From positions 1 to 64,000 of the forward strand of contig DASPIU010000040.1 of assembly GCA_035629025.1 (NCBI GenBank): a DNA stretch of 64,000 bases, read 5' to 3'. A model generated the notes under the pieces. It saw nothing but the letters and a program-made list of their open reading frames with translations. It was not told where the DNA came from and did not search any database. Shown in pieces: positions 9,482 to 18,030 of the stretch; the stretch's first letter is position 1, and each line of letters starts with the position of its first letter. Position numbers and translations under genes: made by a program. The stretch comes from Stenotrophomonas_A sp035629025 (GTDB lineage: Bacteria; Pseudomonadota; Gammaproteobacteria; Xanthomonadales; Xanthomonadaceae).

Positions 9482-9499
9482 GTTCACTTAACAGTGAAC
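9482..9499. promoter_or_regulatory. Perfect inverted repeat, possible operator
   Basis: GTTCACT-TAAC-AGTGAAC has seven-base perfect arms around a four-base spacer. It lies 19 bases downstream of the CRP/Clp-like site in the AT-rich leader of the TonB-dependent receptor. This is the form of a dimeric repressor site; the regulator is not known. Confidence 0.45.
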
Positions 9500-9614
9500 C
9501 ACGTGTTAACGTCGGTTCAGGGGTGATACCTGCTGACACGTGCCGGACATCTTTGTCAGGGCCGCGCAGGCATCACTCCTTATCGATTTCAGTCAAGCAA
9601 AGGGGATTGTCCAG

Positions 9615-12461
9615 ATGTCGTCCAGTAAAGCTTCCCGCCTCAAGCGGCACCGCCTCACGGCCGCCGTTTTCGCCGCCATCGTCCTGCCGGCCGCCGGCAC
9701 CGCGCTGGCCCAGGACCAACCGAAGGAACTCGACCGCGTCACCGTGACCGGCTCGCTGATTCCCCAGACTGAGATCGAGACCGCCACCCCGGTGATGGTG
9801 ATCAGTGCCGAGGACATCCATACCCGCGGCTTCACCAGCGTCGCCGATGTGCTGAAGGCCTCGAGCTTCGCCAGCGGCGGCGTGCAGGGCGGCGAGACCT
9901 CGGCCTCGTTCACCCAAGGCGCCGAAGCCGTCAGCATGTTCGGCCTGGATCCGGGCTATACCAAGTACCTGATCAACGGCCGGCCGATGTCGAACTATCC
10001 GGCGCTGTACAACGGCAGCGACACGTTCAACAACATCAGCGGCATTCCGATCGACGCCGTGGAGCGCATCGAAATCCTGCCCGGTGGCGCCTCGTCGCTG
10101 TACGGCTCGGATGCACTGGCCGGCGTGGTCAACTTCATCCTGAAGAAGAACTACGAAGGCACCACCGTGCGCGTCCGTGGCGGCGCGTATACCGAAGGCG
10201 GCGGCGACTCGTTCCGCTTCAGCCTGACCAACGGCTTCAGCGCGATGGATGGCCGCCTCAATACGGTCACCTCGGTGCAGTACGACACGCGCAATCCGAT
10301 CTGGGGTTACCAGCGCGACATCACCGATTCGGTGAACATGGATGGCTACTCCGCGCCGGTGGCTTCGCGCGACTACCTGGTCTTCGGTTACCGCAACATG
10401 GGCACCGAGGGTCTGGATGACTTCGGCTATCTGCTGCCGACCGGCCAGGACTGCTCGGCGATCACGTCCCAGTTCGGCGGCACCGTGGGACTGCGCAACC
10501 GCCCCGGGTCGGGCCAGTACTGCGGCTCCTATTACTCGCAGGGTTACAAGACCATCCGCAACGGCAAGGACAGCCTGCAGCTGTACAACCGCACCACGTT
10601 CACCGTCAACGACAACCTCGAGCTGTACGGTGAAGTCCTCGCCAGCCACGAAGATGCCGAGTACGCATCGGGCAGCAGCTACATGTGGTGGGGCACGGGC
10701 AGCAAGTACACCTACTACTACGACCCGGATTACGACGCCCTGTTGAACCTGCAGCGCGCCTTCAGCCCTGAAGACATCGGCGGCAGCGGCTTCGGCGACA
10801 TCATGGACAAGGACACCAACAAGTCCTACACCGTCACCCTGGGCGCCAGCGGCCACTTCGGCAAGTCGTGGGATTACGACGTCAGCTTCACCCGCAACGA
10901 GAGCAAGCTCGACAAGCGCAACTTCGTGCGCTGGAACGATGCGATCAACTCGTACTTCGAGGAGCACGTGCTCGGCCCGCAGCTGGGCGTGGACCCGTAC
11001 TTCGACACCTACCCGGTGTTCCGCCCGAACTACGACGCGTTCTACCAGACGATCTCGCCGCAGGACTTCGCCAGCTTCACCGGCTACGGCACCGCCAAGG
11101 CCAAGACCTGGGACAACCTGTTCCGTGCCCAGGTCACCAATGCCGACCTGTTCTCCATGCCCGCCGGCTCGGCAGGCCTGGCCTTCGCGGTGGAAGCCGG
11201 CAACGAAGGTTGGAACTACACCCCGATCCCGGGCATCATGGACGGCGCGATCTGGGGCCAGACCGACGTGGGTGGCTCGGGCCACCGCACCAGGTACGCG
11301 GCCATGACCGAACTGCGCGTGCCGATTGCATCGATGCTGACGGGCACCCTGTCTGGCCGCTATGACTCCTTCGATGCCTATGGCACGACCGTTGACAAGC
11401 CGACCTGGAGCGCCGGGTTTGAATTCCGCCCGATCGAGAGCCTGCTGGTTCGCGGCAAGTACGGTACCGCGTTCAAGGCACCGACCCTGTCGGACATGTT
11501 CCAGGGCCTGAGCGGCTTCTACACCAGCGACACCGACTACTATCGCTGCGGTCTGGCGGGCTACACCCCGGCCGACACCACCAACTGCCGCTATAACAGC
11601 TCGCAGTACTACGGCACCCAGGCGGGCAACCCCGACCTGGAGCCGATCCGCGCCAACACCTGGAATGCGGGCGTGGTGTGGGCACCGGTCAGCAATGCGT
11701 CGCTGAGCGTTGACTACTTCTCGTGGGACATCAAGGACGAGGTTGACCAGCTGTCGGGCGACCAGATTCTGCTGCAGGAGTACTACTGCCGCCTCGGCCA
11801 GACCGGCCCGGGATTCACTTCCTGCGACAACGTTGCCGCTTGGATCGAACGCGACCCGACCACCGGTGTGCTGCAGACGGTGTTTACCCCGAAGGTCAAC
11901 ATCGCCCGCCAGAAGCTGGAAGTGCTGACGGTTGCTGGCCGCTACATGCAGGAAATCGGTGCTTGGGGCCGACTGAACTTCTCGGCCAACTACACCACCA
12001 CCCTGAAGCACGACCTGCAGACGGACCCGACCCAGGACTACATCGACCTGATCAATTCGCCGCAGGCCAACTGGGTGTATGACGCAGGTCCGAAGTGGAA
12101 GGCCGACGCTGCCATTGGCTGGGAGATCGGACGCTGGACCACCACGCTGTATGCCAACATGATCGGTTCGACCCCGAACTATCTGGCCTACCTGGGCGAC
12201 TCCTTCGACTACGAGCTGCCGCAGTACGGCGTGACCGCTGGCAAGTGGGGCACCTGGACGACCTTCAATCTGGGCGTCGACTACCAGGCGCTGGACAACC
12301 TGCGTCTGTCGCTGCAGGCCACCAACATCGGCAACAAGCTGCCTGACGACCAGGCCCACAACTATCCGGGCACGGCAACTGTTCCGTACAACAACTTCAT
12401 CTACAGTGCCTACGGCCGCGCGATCTTCGCCGAGATCCGCTACGACTTCGGCAAGCAGTAA
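9615..12461 (+). CDS. TonB-dependent outer-membrane receptor
   Basis: 948 residues. ATG at 9615 has AAAGGGG ten bases upstream and gives a good signal peptide (hydrophobic FAAIVLPAAGTALAQ). A TonB-box-like stretch ELDRVTVTGSLI follows, then a plug domain (ATPVMVISAEDI; IPIDAVERIEILPGGASSLYG; DALAGVVNFILKK) and a long beta barrel to the C-terminal AEIRYDF. Such receptors import substrates using TonB-ExbB-ExbD energy. The ligand cannot be read from sequence; xanthomonad relatives are often assigned to carbohydrate or peptide uptake. No transporter genes lie beside it. Expression may be under Clp control, given the site at 9448. Confidence 0.93.
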   Translation: MSSSKASRLKRHRLTAAVFAAIVLPAAGTALAQDQPKELDRVTVTGSLIPQTEIETATPVMVISAEDIHTRGFTSVADVLKASSFASGGVQGGETSASFTQGAEAVSMFGLDPGYTKYLINGRPMSNYPALYNGSDTFNNISGIPIDAVERIEILPGGASSLYGSDALAGVVNFILKKNYEGTTVRVRGGAYTEGGGDSFRFSLTNGFSAMDGRLNTVTSVQYDTRNPIWGYQRDITDSVNMDGYSAPVASRDYLVFGYRNMGTEGLDDFGYLLPTGQDCSAITSQFGGTVGLRNRPGSGQYCGSYYSQGYKTIRNGKDSLQLYNRTTFTVNDNLELYGEVLASHEDAEYASGSSYMWWGTGSKYTYYYDPDYDALLNLQRAFSPEDIGGSGFGDIMDKDTNKSYTVTLGASGHFGKSWDYDVSFTRNESKLDKRNFVRWNDAINSYFEEHVLGPQLGVDPYFDTYPVFRPNYDAFYQTISPQDFASFTGYGTAKAKTWDNLFRAQVTNADLFSMPAGSAGLAFAVEAGNEGWNYTPIPGIMDGAIWGQTDVGGSGHRTRYAAMTELRVPIASMLTGTLSGRYDSFDAYGTTVDKPTWSAGFEFRPIESLLVRGKYGTAFKAPTLSDMFQGLSGFYTSDTDYYRCGLAGYTPADTTNCRYNSSQYYGTQAGNPDLEPIRANTWNAGVVWAPVSNASLSVDYFSWDIKDEVDQLSGDQILLQEYYCRLGQTGPGFTSCDNVAAWIERDPTTGVLQTVFTPKVNIARQKLEVLTVAGRYMQEIGAWGRLNFSANYTTTLKHDLQTDPTQDYIDLINSPQANWVYDAGPKWKADAAIGWEIGRWTTTLYANMIGSTPNYLAYLGDSFDYELPQYGVTAGKWGTWTTFNLGVDYQALDNLRLSLQATNIGNKLPDDQAHNYPGTATVPYNNFIYSAYGRAIFAEIRYDFGKQ

Positions 12462-12483
12462 GCGTCCTCGATGCAACAAAGGA

Positions 12484-12513
12484 AAACCCCGCTTCGGCGG
12501 GGTTTTTCTTTTT
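12484..12513. terminator. Rho-independent terminator, bidirectional
   Basis: AAAACCCCGC-TTCG-GCGGGG followed by TTTTTCTTTTT, just after the receptor stop. The other strand also has a T-rich run, so it can end both the receptor transcript and the convergent sulfotransferase transcript. Confidence 0.9.
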
Positions 12514-12554
12514 GTGGCAGGGACCGCGCAGTCAGTGTTCCACGCAGGACAACC

Positions 12555-14174
12555 TCATTCGACCCGGACGCCCTGCTCCACGAGATATTCGCGCAGCGGC
12601 GCCAGCTGCGTTGCATAGCGATGCCAACGATGCAGGTAGCCGGTCTGCATCGGCTCACGCACCTGGACCACGCTCGCCGTGGCGGTCGGCGTCTGGTTCT
12701 GCTCGAAGTGCATGCAGCCTGCTTCCCAGGGCAGGCCGCAGTACTCCAGCAGCGCGCGCGTGGTGTCCTCCTGGTCGAGCACCAGTTGTTCGTAGGTCAG
12801 TTCATAAACGCGACCCGGGAAGGCCCGCGACCAATGGTTCATCAGCCGATCGAACTGCACGTAGTAATGGCCTGTATCCAGCAGATCGAATGAGTAGCGA
12901 GTAAAGGGCGAAGACAACGAGAACAGCTGACGAAAATTGCTCAGGCAGCTATCCAGCGGATTGCGCCGCATCAGCACGATTCGCGCCTTCGGCAGGGCAT
13001 GCAGGATATGGCCGATGTAGAGGAAGTTGTGCGGCAGCTTGTCGACAAACCGCGGGCGTGCACCGGTAATTGGGCGCGTGGACTCGACGTAGGTCCGGCC
13101 CAGCTTCTCCCACTCGATGGAAGCGGTCCGCGACAGGGTGTCCAGGTCCAGCGGGACGGGAGTGGTACTGCCGGAAAGCCGCTTGACCGCGATCGGCAGG
13201 TGGTGCAATTCACCGGCCGAGGTGACTTGCGAATGCGAGCTCAGAATCCTGTCGACCAGAGTGGTGCCAGAGCGCGGCATGCCCACGACGAAGATGGGCT
13301 CCTCGCTGCCATGGCCACTGCCAACGCCCGGCAGAGGACCTGGAAAAGTGCTGGCGATCGCCGAGAACAGGGTCTCCTCGGCGGTCGGTGCGTATGTCCG
13401 TCCTTCTCCGCCTGCGGCCTTGCCCTGCACGTAATGCTCGAACGCCGCTGCGTAATCCTCCAGGTCTTCGCGCTCTTTCGCCAGCGCCAGATTGAGATAG
13501 AGCCGAGCCTCCGTGTCACCGCCGTGGTGGGCCAGCGCGGCCTCGAACCGCTCGACGTGATTTGCATCCGGTCTCTGCTTGCGCAGGCTGGACAATGCCG
13601 TATATGCCTTCCAGTAGCGTTCGTCCGCTACCAGGCAGGCCTCGTACTCCTGCTCGGCGCGCTCGATCTGGCCGGCATAGAGCAGCGCGGTAGCATGGTT
13701 GAAGCGGCTGTTGGCGCGAGTGGGCGCACGCGCCACGACCTCGGCGAAGGCCGCCGCGGCAGCGCCATGGAGGCCGGCGTCGGTGTAGATCACGCCCAAG
13801 GTGTCAAGCAACAGTGGGTCATCGGGCTGCAACGCCCGGGCGCGATCGGCCATTGCTGCGGCGGCGCGGAAATCGCCTGACAACGCCAGCGCCTTGGCCA
13901 GATAAGTCAGGTAATCGGCCCGCGTGCCGTTCATGGCCACCGCGCGCGCCAAGTGCTCGCGGGCGGGCAGCAGCCGGCGCAGTTCCAGCGCCGCGACGCC
14001 GGCAATGAAATGAACCCCGGGATGTTCGCCGAACTGGCGCAGGATGCCTTGCGCGATCTGCCAGGCTTCTGGCCACTGGGCACGGTTGAGCGCGTCGATC
14101 GCCTGCTTATACAGGCGCTCCGCGTCGGAGCGGGAAGAAGGGTTCATGCGTGGGCCCGTGTTCGATTCCTGCAT
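12555..14174 (-). CDS. TPR-repeat sulfotransferase family protein
   Basis: 539 residues from ATG 14174 (MQESNTG), which has GGGA upstream; a TTG seven codons earlier is less likely. Residues about 20-240 form TPR-type helical repeats (AEYLTYLAKALALSGD-like units; LLDTLGVIYTDAGLHGAAAAAF). The C-terminal half is a sulfotransferase domain: the 5'-phosphosulfate loop FVVGMPRSGTTLVDRIL, then FVDKLPHNFLYIGHI, IVLMRRNPLDSCLSNFRQLF and YEQLVLD. The expected reaction is sulfate transfer from PAPS to a peptide, glycan or small molecule; the acceptor is unknown. It is convergent with a TonB-dependent receptor, a pairing repeated at the window's right end. Confidence 0.9.
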   Translation of the reverse strand: MQESNTGPRMNPSSRSDAERLYKQAIDALNRAQWPEAWQIAQGILRQFGEHPGVHFIAGVAALELRRLLPAREHLARAVAMNGTRADYLTYLAKALALSGDFRAAAAMADRARALQPDDPLLLDTLGVIYTDAGLHGAAAAAFAEVVARAPTRANSRFNHATALLYAGQIERAEQEYEACLVADERYWKAYTALSSLRKQRPDANHVERFEAALAHHGGDTEARLYLNLALAKEREDLEDYAAAFEHYVQGKAAGGEGRTYAPTAEETLFSAIASTFPGPLPGVGSGHGSEEPIFVVGMPRSGTTLVDRILSSHSQVTSAGELHHLPIAVKRLSGSTTPVPLDLDTLSRTASIEWEKLGRTYVESTRPITGARPRFVDKLPHNFLYIGHILHALPKARIVLMRRNPLDSCLSNFRQLFSLSSPFTRYSFDLLDTGHYYVQFDRLMNHWSRAFPGRVYELTYEQLVLDQEDTTRALLEYCGLPWEAGCMHFEQNQTPTATASVVQVREPMQTGYLHRWHRYATQLAPLREYLVEQGVRVE

Positions 14175-14359
14175 GATGTCCCAGCGCCGGGTCAATGTTC
14201 CAGTATCCGGTCATGGGGCGGCACGGCACGGACTCCCTTCGCGCCGCCATTATCAGCAACCTGGCCACCCCGTGCTACCTGCGAGTTTTCCAATGGAAAG
14301 CTAAGCACCGCTGCCCGTATATCGAGCCTGTCCTACATGGGCAGCAGTACGGGTGCGGC

Positions 14360-14932
14360 ATGCGACGCGGTAACGGAAGCTGGGCATGGATTGTGTTGGG
14401 CCTCGCGACGGTCGCAACGGTCGCGACGGGCAAGCCCCTCAACGCCTACGACACCAACAACGACGGCAAGCTTGACTGCTGGAAAAGCGTGGCCGGGAAG
14501 CCCTCAACCACGCGCATCTCTTCCGGATATGGCCGTTCCGGCTGGCGCTCGGGCGGGTTCCACTACGGCGTGGACATCACCTCCGACACCGGGAACTTCG
14601 GCTTGGGGCAGCCTGTGCGGGCGATCGCGGATGGCGTGGTGACCTGGGCAAGGCCCAAGCCCGCGAACGGCAACTACGTTCAGATCCTCCATGACGACGG
14701 GCGCGTCTCGCTCTATCTGCATTTGCGCGACATCCTCAGAAGCAGCGGACCGGTGCGTGCTGGCGATGCGATCGGCACGATGAACTGCACGGGCAGATGC
14801 GGCAAGCCGCCACGCAAGAACATCGTGCAGTCCACGCATGTGCACATCGAGGTCAAGACCAGCCTCAATGCGCCCCGAAGCCCTGCGAACCGGATCGATC
14901 CGATCGCTTACCTGGGCAAATGCCGAAGGTGA
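14360..14932 (+). CDS. Secreted M23 (LytM-type) metallopeptidase, copy 1
   Basis: 190 residues from ATG 14360; the same start context precedes the duplicate at 16149. An N-terminal hydrophobic signal (WAWIVLGLATVATVAT) is followed by an EF-hand-like loop (DTNNDGKLDCWK), then the M23 fold. Zinc-binding residues are visible: HYGVD (first His and Asp) and the second pair HVH in STHVHIEVK. M23 enzymes cut peptidoglycan cross-bridges or stems. Compared with copy 2 it lacks about 50 linker residues between signal and EF-hand-like loop, including two cysteines. It is followed three bases later by the unknown secreted protein gene. Confidence 0.88.
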   Translation: MRRGNGSWAWIVLGLATVATVATGKPLNAYDTNNDGKLDCWKSVAGKPSTTRISSGYGRSGWRSGGFHYGVDITSDTGNFGLGQPVRAIADGVVTWARPKPANGNYVQILHDDGRVSLYLHLRDILRSSGPVRAGDAIGTMNCTGRCGKPPRKNIVQSTHVHIEVKTSLNAPRSPANRIDPIAYLGKCRR

Positions 14933-14935
14933 ACC

Positions 14936-16030
14936 ATGAAGACCCTGCTCGCAGCCGTGCTACTGGCCAGCCTCCCGTTCCCGGTCCTGGCCGGCCCCGA
15001 TGGGACCTTCCTGTGTTCGAGCACGCGGCCCTATGACTTCCTGACCTCGGACACCTCCGACTACCGCAGCTACGGCCTGCGCACGGCGTCGGGCTGGTCA
15101 CGCCGGCAGAACGTTACCGGTCAGCTGCTGGCCGGCCAGGGCGTCAAGGCCTTGTCGGCGGACGGGCTGATGCTGGTTCCCCTTGAGGTAGGCAAGCAGG
15201 GCTGGGTGGAATTGCACAAGCGGGGCCGCGTACTTGCCCGCATCCGCGGATACCTCCACCTGTGGGACCTTTGGAGCGACGGGTCCGATGAGCGCTTTCT
15301 TTTCTCGATCTGGGACGGCATCGACACGGGTGACGCACCGCCGTTGACCGCAACCGAGACACTGATGCGCTACATCGTCGATGGCGATGGCAACGTCTTG
15401 GTCAAGCAGCCCTACGAGGAATCAACCGACCCCGAGGACGGCCCTCCCCCGCTGCTCTTTTCCGCCGATGGCAAGGTCCTCTACGAAGACGCCTATGACG
15501 TGGCACCGACCGCGCAGATGTTCAACGCTACCGACCTCGCCCCCCTGGGCATCCTTCGGGCGCCAGACGACTTGCTGCTCAGCGATCTGATACTGATTTC
15601 CGCCGACACCGGTTTCGCCATCGCTGGCAGTCAGCTGTTCCATGTGTCCGACGGCAAGCTGGTGCCGTTCGAGTTGACGGGTACCTTTGAGGCGCGAGCC
15701 CTGCAGATGGATAGCCGCTCGCGCCGCGTCCTGGTCAAGGCAGACAATGATTTCCTCGTGCTGGATTTTTCCGGAAACATCCTGTTCCGCCTTGCAGACC
15801 ACGACCCGCGCCCCGCGGAGCGCTGGATCAGTGCACAGTTGGCCATCGATGGCAGCATCGGCGTGCTTCGCGAAGGCGAGCCCCTGGTGCGCGTACTGAC
15901 CCGGCAATCCAACTACCACCAGTCGCGCCTGACGCCGCTGGATGAGCGCGACTGGGCCCGAGTAGCCTGCTTCACCGCCAACAGCGCCGCGCTGTGGGTG
16001 GACGACAAGCCCGTGCTGGTGAAGTTCTGA
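14936..16030 (+). CDS. Secreted protein of unknown function, copy 1 (propeller-like)
   Basis: 364 residues with a clear signal peptide (MKTLLAAVLLASLPFPVLAG, cut after VLA). The mature part opens with GPDGTFLCSSTRPYDFLTSD and has recurring strand-turn units (LLFSADGKVLYED; QLFHVSDGKLVPFEL; FLVLDFSGNILFRLAD) that suggest a beta-propeller. Cysteines near both ends (FLC, VAC) could pair. I do not recognise the family. It begins three bases after the M23 gene, and the pair is duplicated just downstream. It may therefore act with the peptidase as inhibitor, targeting partner or sensor (inference). Confidence 0.85.
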   Translation: MKTLLAAVLLASLPFPVLAGPDGTFLCSSTRPYDFLTSDTSDYRSYGLRTASGWSRRQNVTGQLLAGQGVKALSADGLMLVPLEVGKQGWVELHKRGRVLARIRGYLHLWDLWSDGSDERFLFSIWDGIDTGDAPPLTATETLMRYIVDGDGNVLVKQPYEESTDPEDGPPPLLFSADGKVLYEDAYDVAPTAQMFNATDLAPLGILRAPDDLLLSDLILISADTGFAIAGSQLFHVSDGKLVPFELTGTFEARALQMDSRSRRVLVKADNDFLVLDFSGNILFRLADHDPRPAERWISAQLAIDGSIGVLREGEPLVRVLTRQSNYHQSRLTPLDERDWARVACFTANSAALWVDDKPVLVKF

Positions 16031-16148
16031 TTCGCGCCGGGAAATCCAACGACAAGCGCACTATGCGTGCGAGTTTTCTAATGGAACCCTGGAAATACGA
16101 CGCGTATATCGAGCTTGTCCAACAAGGGCAGCGGCATACAGGTGCGGT

Positions 16149-16885
16149 ATGCGACGCGGGAGCAGAACCTGGGCATGGCTGGTGGTGGGTCTCGCGGCTA
16201 CGCCCTGGATAGCGCAGGCACAGTCCTGCCGCAGCGGCACGGTCACGGTGAACGGCAATAGCCGCATCGAACGGCGATGCTACTTCACCTCGCCTGGGTT
16301 GACCTTCGACGGTGGACAGAGTGGCAGGTGGCGCGAGCCCTACGGCGGCGTACCCGTGCACCCGGCAGCTCGACTCGGCCCAACCGGCCGTTCAACGAAT
16401 ACGATCGGGACAACGACGGCAAGCTCGACTGCTGGAAGAGCGCAGGAGGAAAACCTTCCGAGGCGCGCATATCGTCGCGCTATGGCGCTTCAACGTGGCG
16501 CCCGGGCAATTTCCACTATGGGGTGGATATCGCCTCGCATACTGCGAACTTTGGGCTGGGGCAGCGTGTCAGGGCGATCGCGGATGGGGTGGTGTCACCC
16601 GGCGAGCCCAAGCCCGCGAACGGAAATTACGTACGGATCGTCCACGGCGATGGGCGCGTGTCTCTCTACCTGCATCTACGCGACATCCTGAGAAGCAAGG
16701 GGCAGGTGCGGGCTGGTGACGAGATCGGCACGATGAACTGCACGGGTAACTGCGGCAAGCCTCCGCGGGAGAACACCGTGCAGTCGACACACGTGCACAT
16801 CGAAATCAAGACCAGCCTCGGGGCGCCCCGCGTTCCCGCGAATCGGATCGATCCGATTGTCTATCTCGGCAACTGCCAAAGGTGA
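16149..16885 (+). pseudogene. Secreted M23 metallopeptidase, copy 2, split by a frameshift
   Basis: The signal peptide and linker (MRRGSRTWAWLVVGLAA, AQSCRSGTVTVNG, RIERRCYFTSPG) are in one frame. The EF-hand-like loop (DRDNDGKLDCWK) and the whole catalytic part, including FHYGVD and STHVHIEIK, are in the -1 frame. The switch fits around 16365-16375 (CACCCGGCAGCTCG) and is consistent with loss of one base. All zinc ligands are intact, so it is a recent lesion, a sequencing error, or separate expression of the catalytic part from ATG 16277 without a signal peptide. No strong slippery site was seen. It is followed four bases later by the second unknown secreted protein. Confidence 0.75.
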
Positions 16886-16889
16886 CTCA

Positions 16890-17987
16890 ATGAAGACCTT
16901 GCTAGCCGCTGCGCTGTTAACCAGCCTCTCATTCCCAGTCTTCGCCGGCCCCGACGGCACCTTCCTCTGCTCCAGTACCCAGCCTTATGACTTCCTGACC
17001 TCCGATACCACCGACTACCGCAGCTACGGCATTCGCTCAGCGCAAGGCTGGTCCCACCGCCAGAGTACGAACGGTCAACTGATCGCAGGCCAGGGCGTCA
17101 AGGCTCTCTCGGCGGACGGACTGATGCTGGTGCCACTCGAAGATGGCAAAGACGGTTGGGTGGAGTTGCACAAGCAGGGACGCGTGCTCGCGCGCATCCA
17201 CGGGTACATCCATATGTGGGACCTGTGGAGCGACGGCACTCGTGAGCGCTTCATGTTCACGATCTGGGATGGTGTGGACCGGGGTGACTTGCCGCCGCTG
17301 ACCGCAACAGAGACGCAGATGCGCTACATCGTCGATGGGGACGCCAAAGTCCTGCTCAAGCAACCCTACGAGGAATCGACTGATCCGGAGGACGGTCCTC
17401 CGCCGCTGCTCTTTTCGGCCGACGGCAACACCTTGTACGAGGAGGTGGCGGACCTTGCATCAACCGCACGGATGTTCAGCGCCGCGGACCTCAGCCCTAT
17501 TGGCACGATCCAGGCACCGGGCAGCGCGCTGATCAATAGCCTGGCAGTGCTATCCGCCGACAGGGGCTTTGCCATCGCTGGCAATCAGCTTTTCCATGTA
17601 TCCGCAGGCAAGCTGGTGCCATTCGAGCTGAGTCAGCCCTTTGATGCGCGAGTCCTGCAGGTGGATACCCGCTCGCGCCGCATCCTGGTTGAGGGCGTCA
17701 ATGATTTCATCGTGCTGGACTTCTCCGGCAACGTCCTGTTCCGCTTCGCCGACCAACCTTCCGTCGCTGCCGAACAGCGCTGGGTCAGCCCAAGGTTGGC
17801 GATCGACGGCAGTGTCGGCATCTTCCGTGAAGGCGAGCCCTTGGCGCGGGTACTGACCCGCCAATCCAACTACCGCGAGTCCCGCCTGACACCTTTGGAG
17901 CGACAGGACTGGAATCGCGTCGCCTGCTTCACCCCCAACAGCGCCGCTCTATGGGTGGACGACAAACCCCTGCTGGTGAAGTTCTGA
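16890..17987 (+). CDS. Secreted protein of unknown function, copy 2 (propeller-like)
   Basis: 365 residues, a full-length paralogue of the protein at 14936. ATG 16890 opens a signal peptide (MKTLLAAALLTSLSFPVFAG). Conserved blocks include GPDGTFLCSST, QGVKALSADGLMLVPLE, HMWDLWSDGT, QPYEESTDPEDGPPPLLFS and ACFTPNSAALWVDDKP. Both copies are intact even though the neighbouring peptidase copy is broken, so this protein is maintained independently. Function unknown; predicted periplasmic or extracellular. Confidence 0.85.
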   Translation: MKTLLAAALLTSLSFPVFAGPDGTFLCSSTQPYDFLTSDTTDYRSYGIRSAQGWSHRQSTNGQLIAGQGVKALSADGLMLVPLEDGKDGWVELHKQGRVLARIHGYIHMWDLWSDGTRERFMFTIWDGVDRGDLPPLTATETQMRYIVDGDAKVLLKQPYEESTDPEDGPPPLLFSADGNTLYEEVADLASTARMFSAADLSPIGTIQAPGSALINSLAVLSADRGFAIAGNQLFHVSAGKLVPFELSQPFDARVLQVDTRSRRILVEGVNDFIVLDFSGNVLFRFADQPSVAAEQRWVSPRLAIDGSVGIFREGEPLARVLTRQSNYRESRLTPLERQDWNRVACFTPNSAALWVDDKPLLVKF

Positions 17988-18030
17988 TCCACGCCGGCCG
18001 CGATGCCGGCGTGCAAACCCCGCACAACCG

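Larger units (their letters stand above)
14280..17990. repeat. Tandem duplication of a two-gene unit
   Basis: Unit 1 (about 14280-16030) and unit 2 (about 16068-17990) are offset by 1788 bases. Both begin with the same leader (TGCGAGTTTTCYAATGGAA, CGTATATCGAGCYTGTCC, GGTGCGGYATGCGACGCGG) and contain an M23 peptidase gene followed after three or four bases by an unknown secreted protein gene. Substitutions are scattered and unit 2 has an extra linker-coding segment, so the duplication is not recent. Confidence 0.9.

Noticed and set aside
9573..12479. 968-codon minus-strand open frame opposite the TonB-dependent receptor
   Set aside because: Shadow of the receptor gene; its sequence is Arg/Val/His-rich, has no domain, and the receptor on the plus strand is clearly real.
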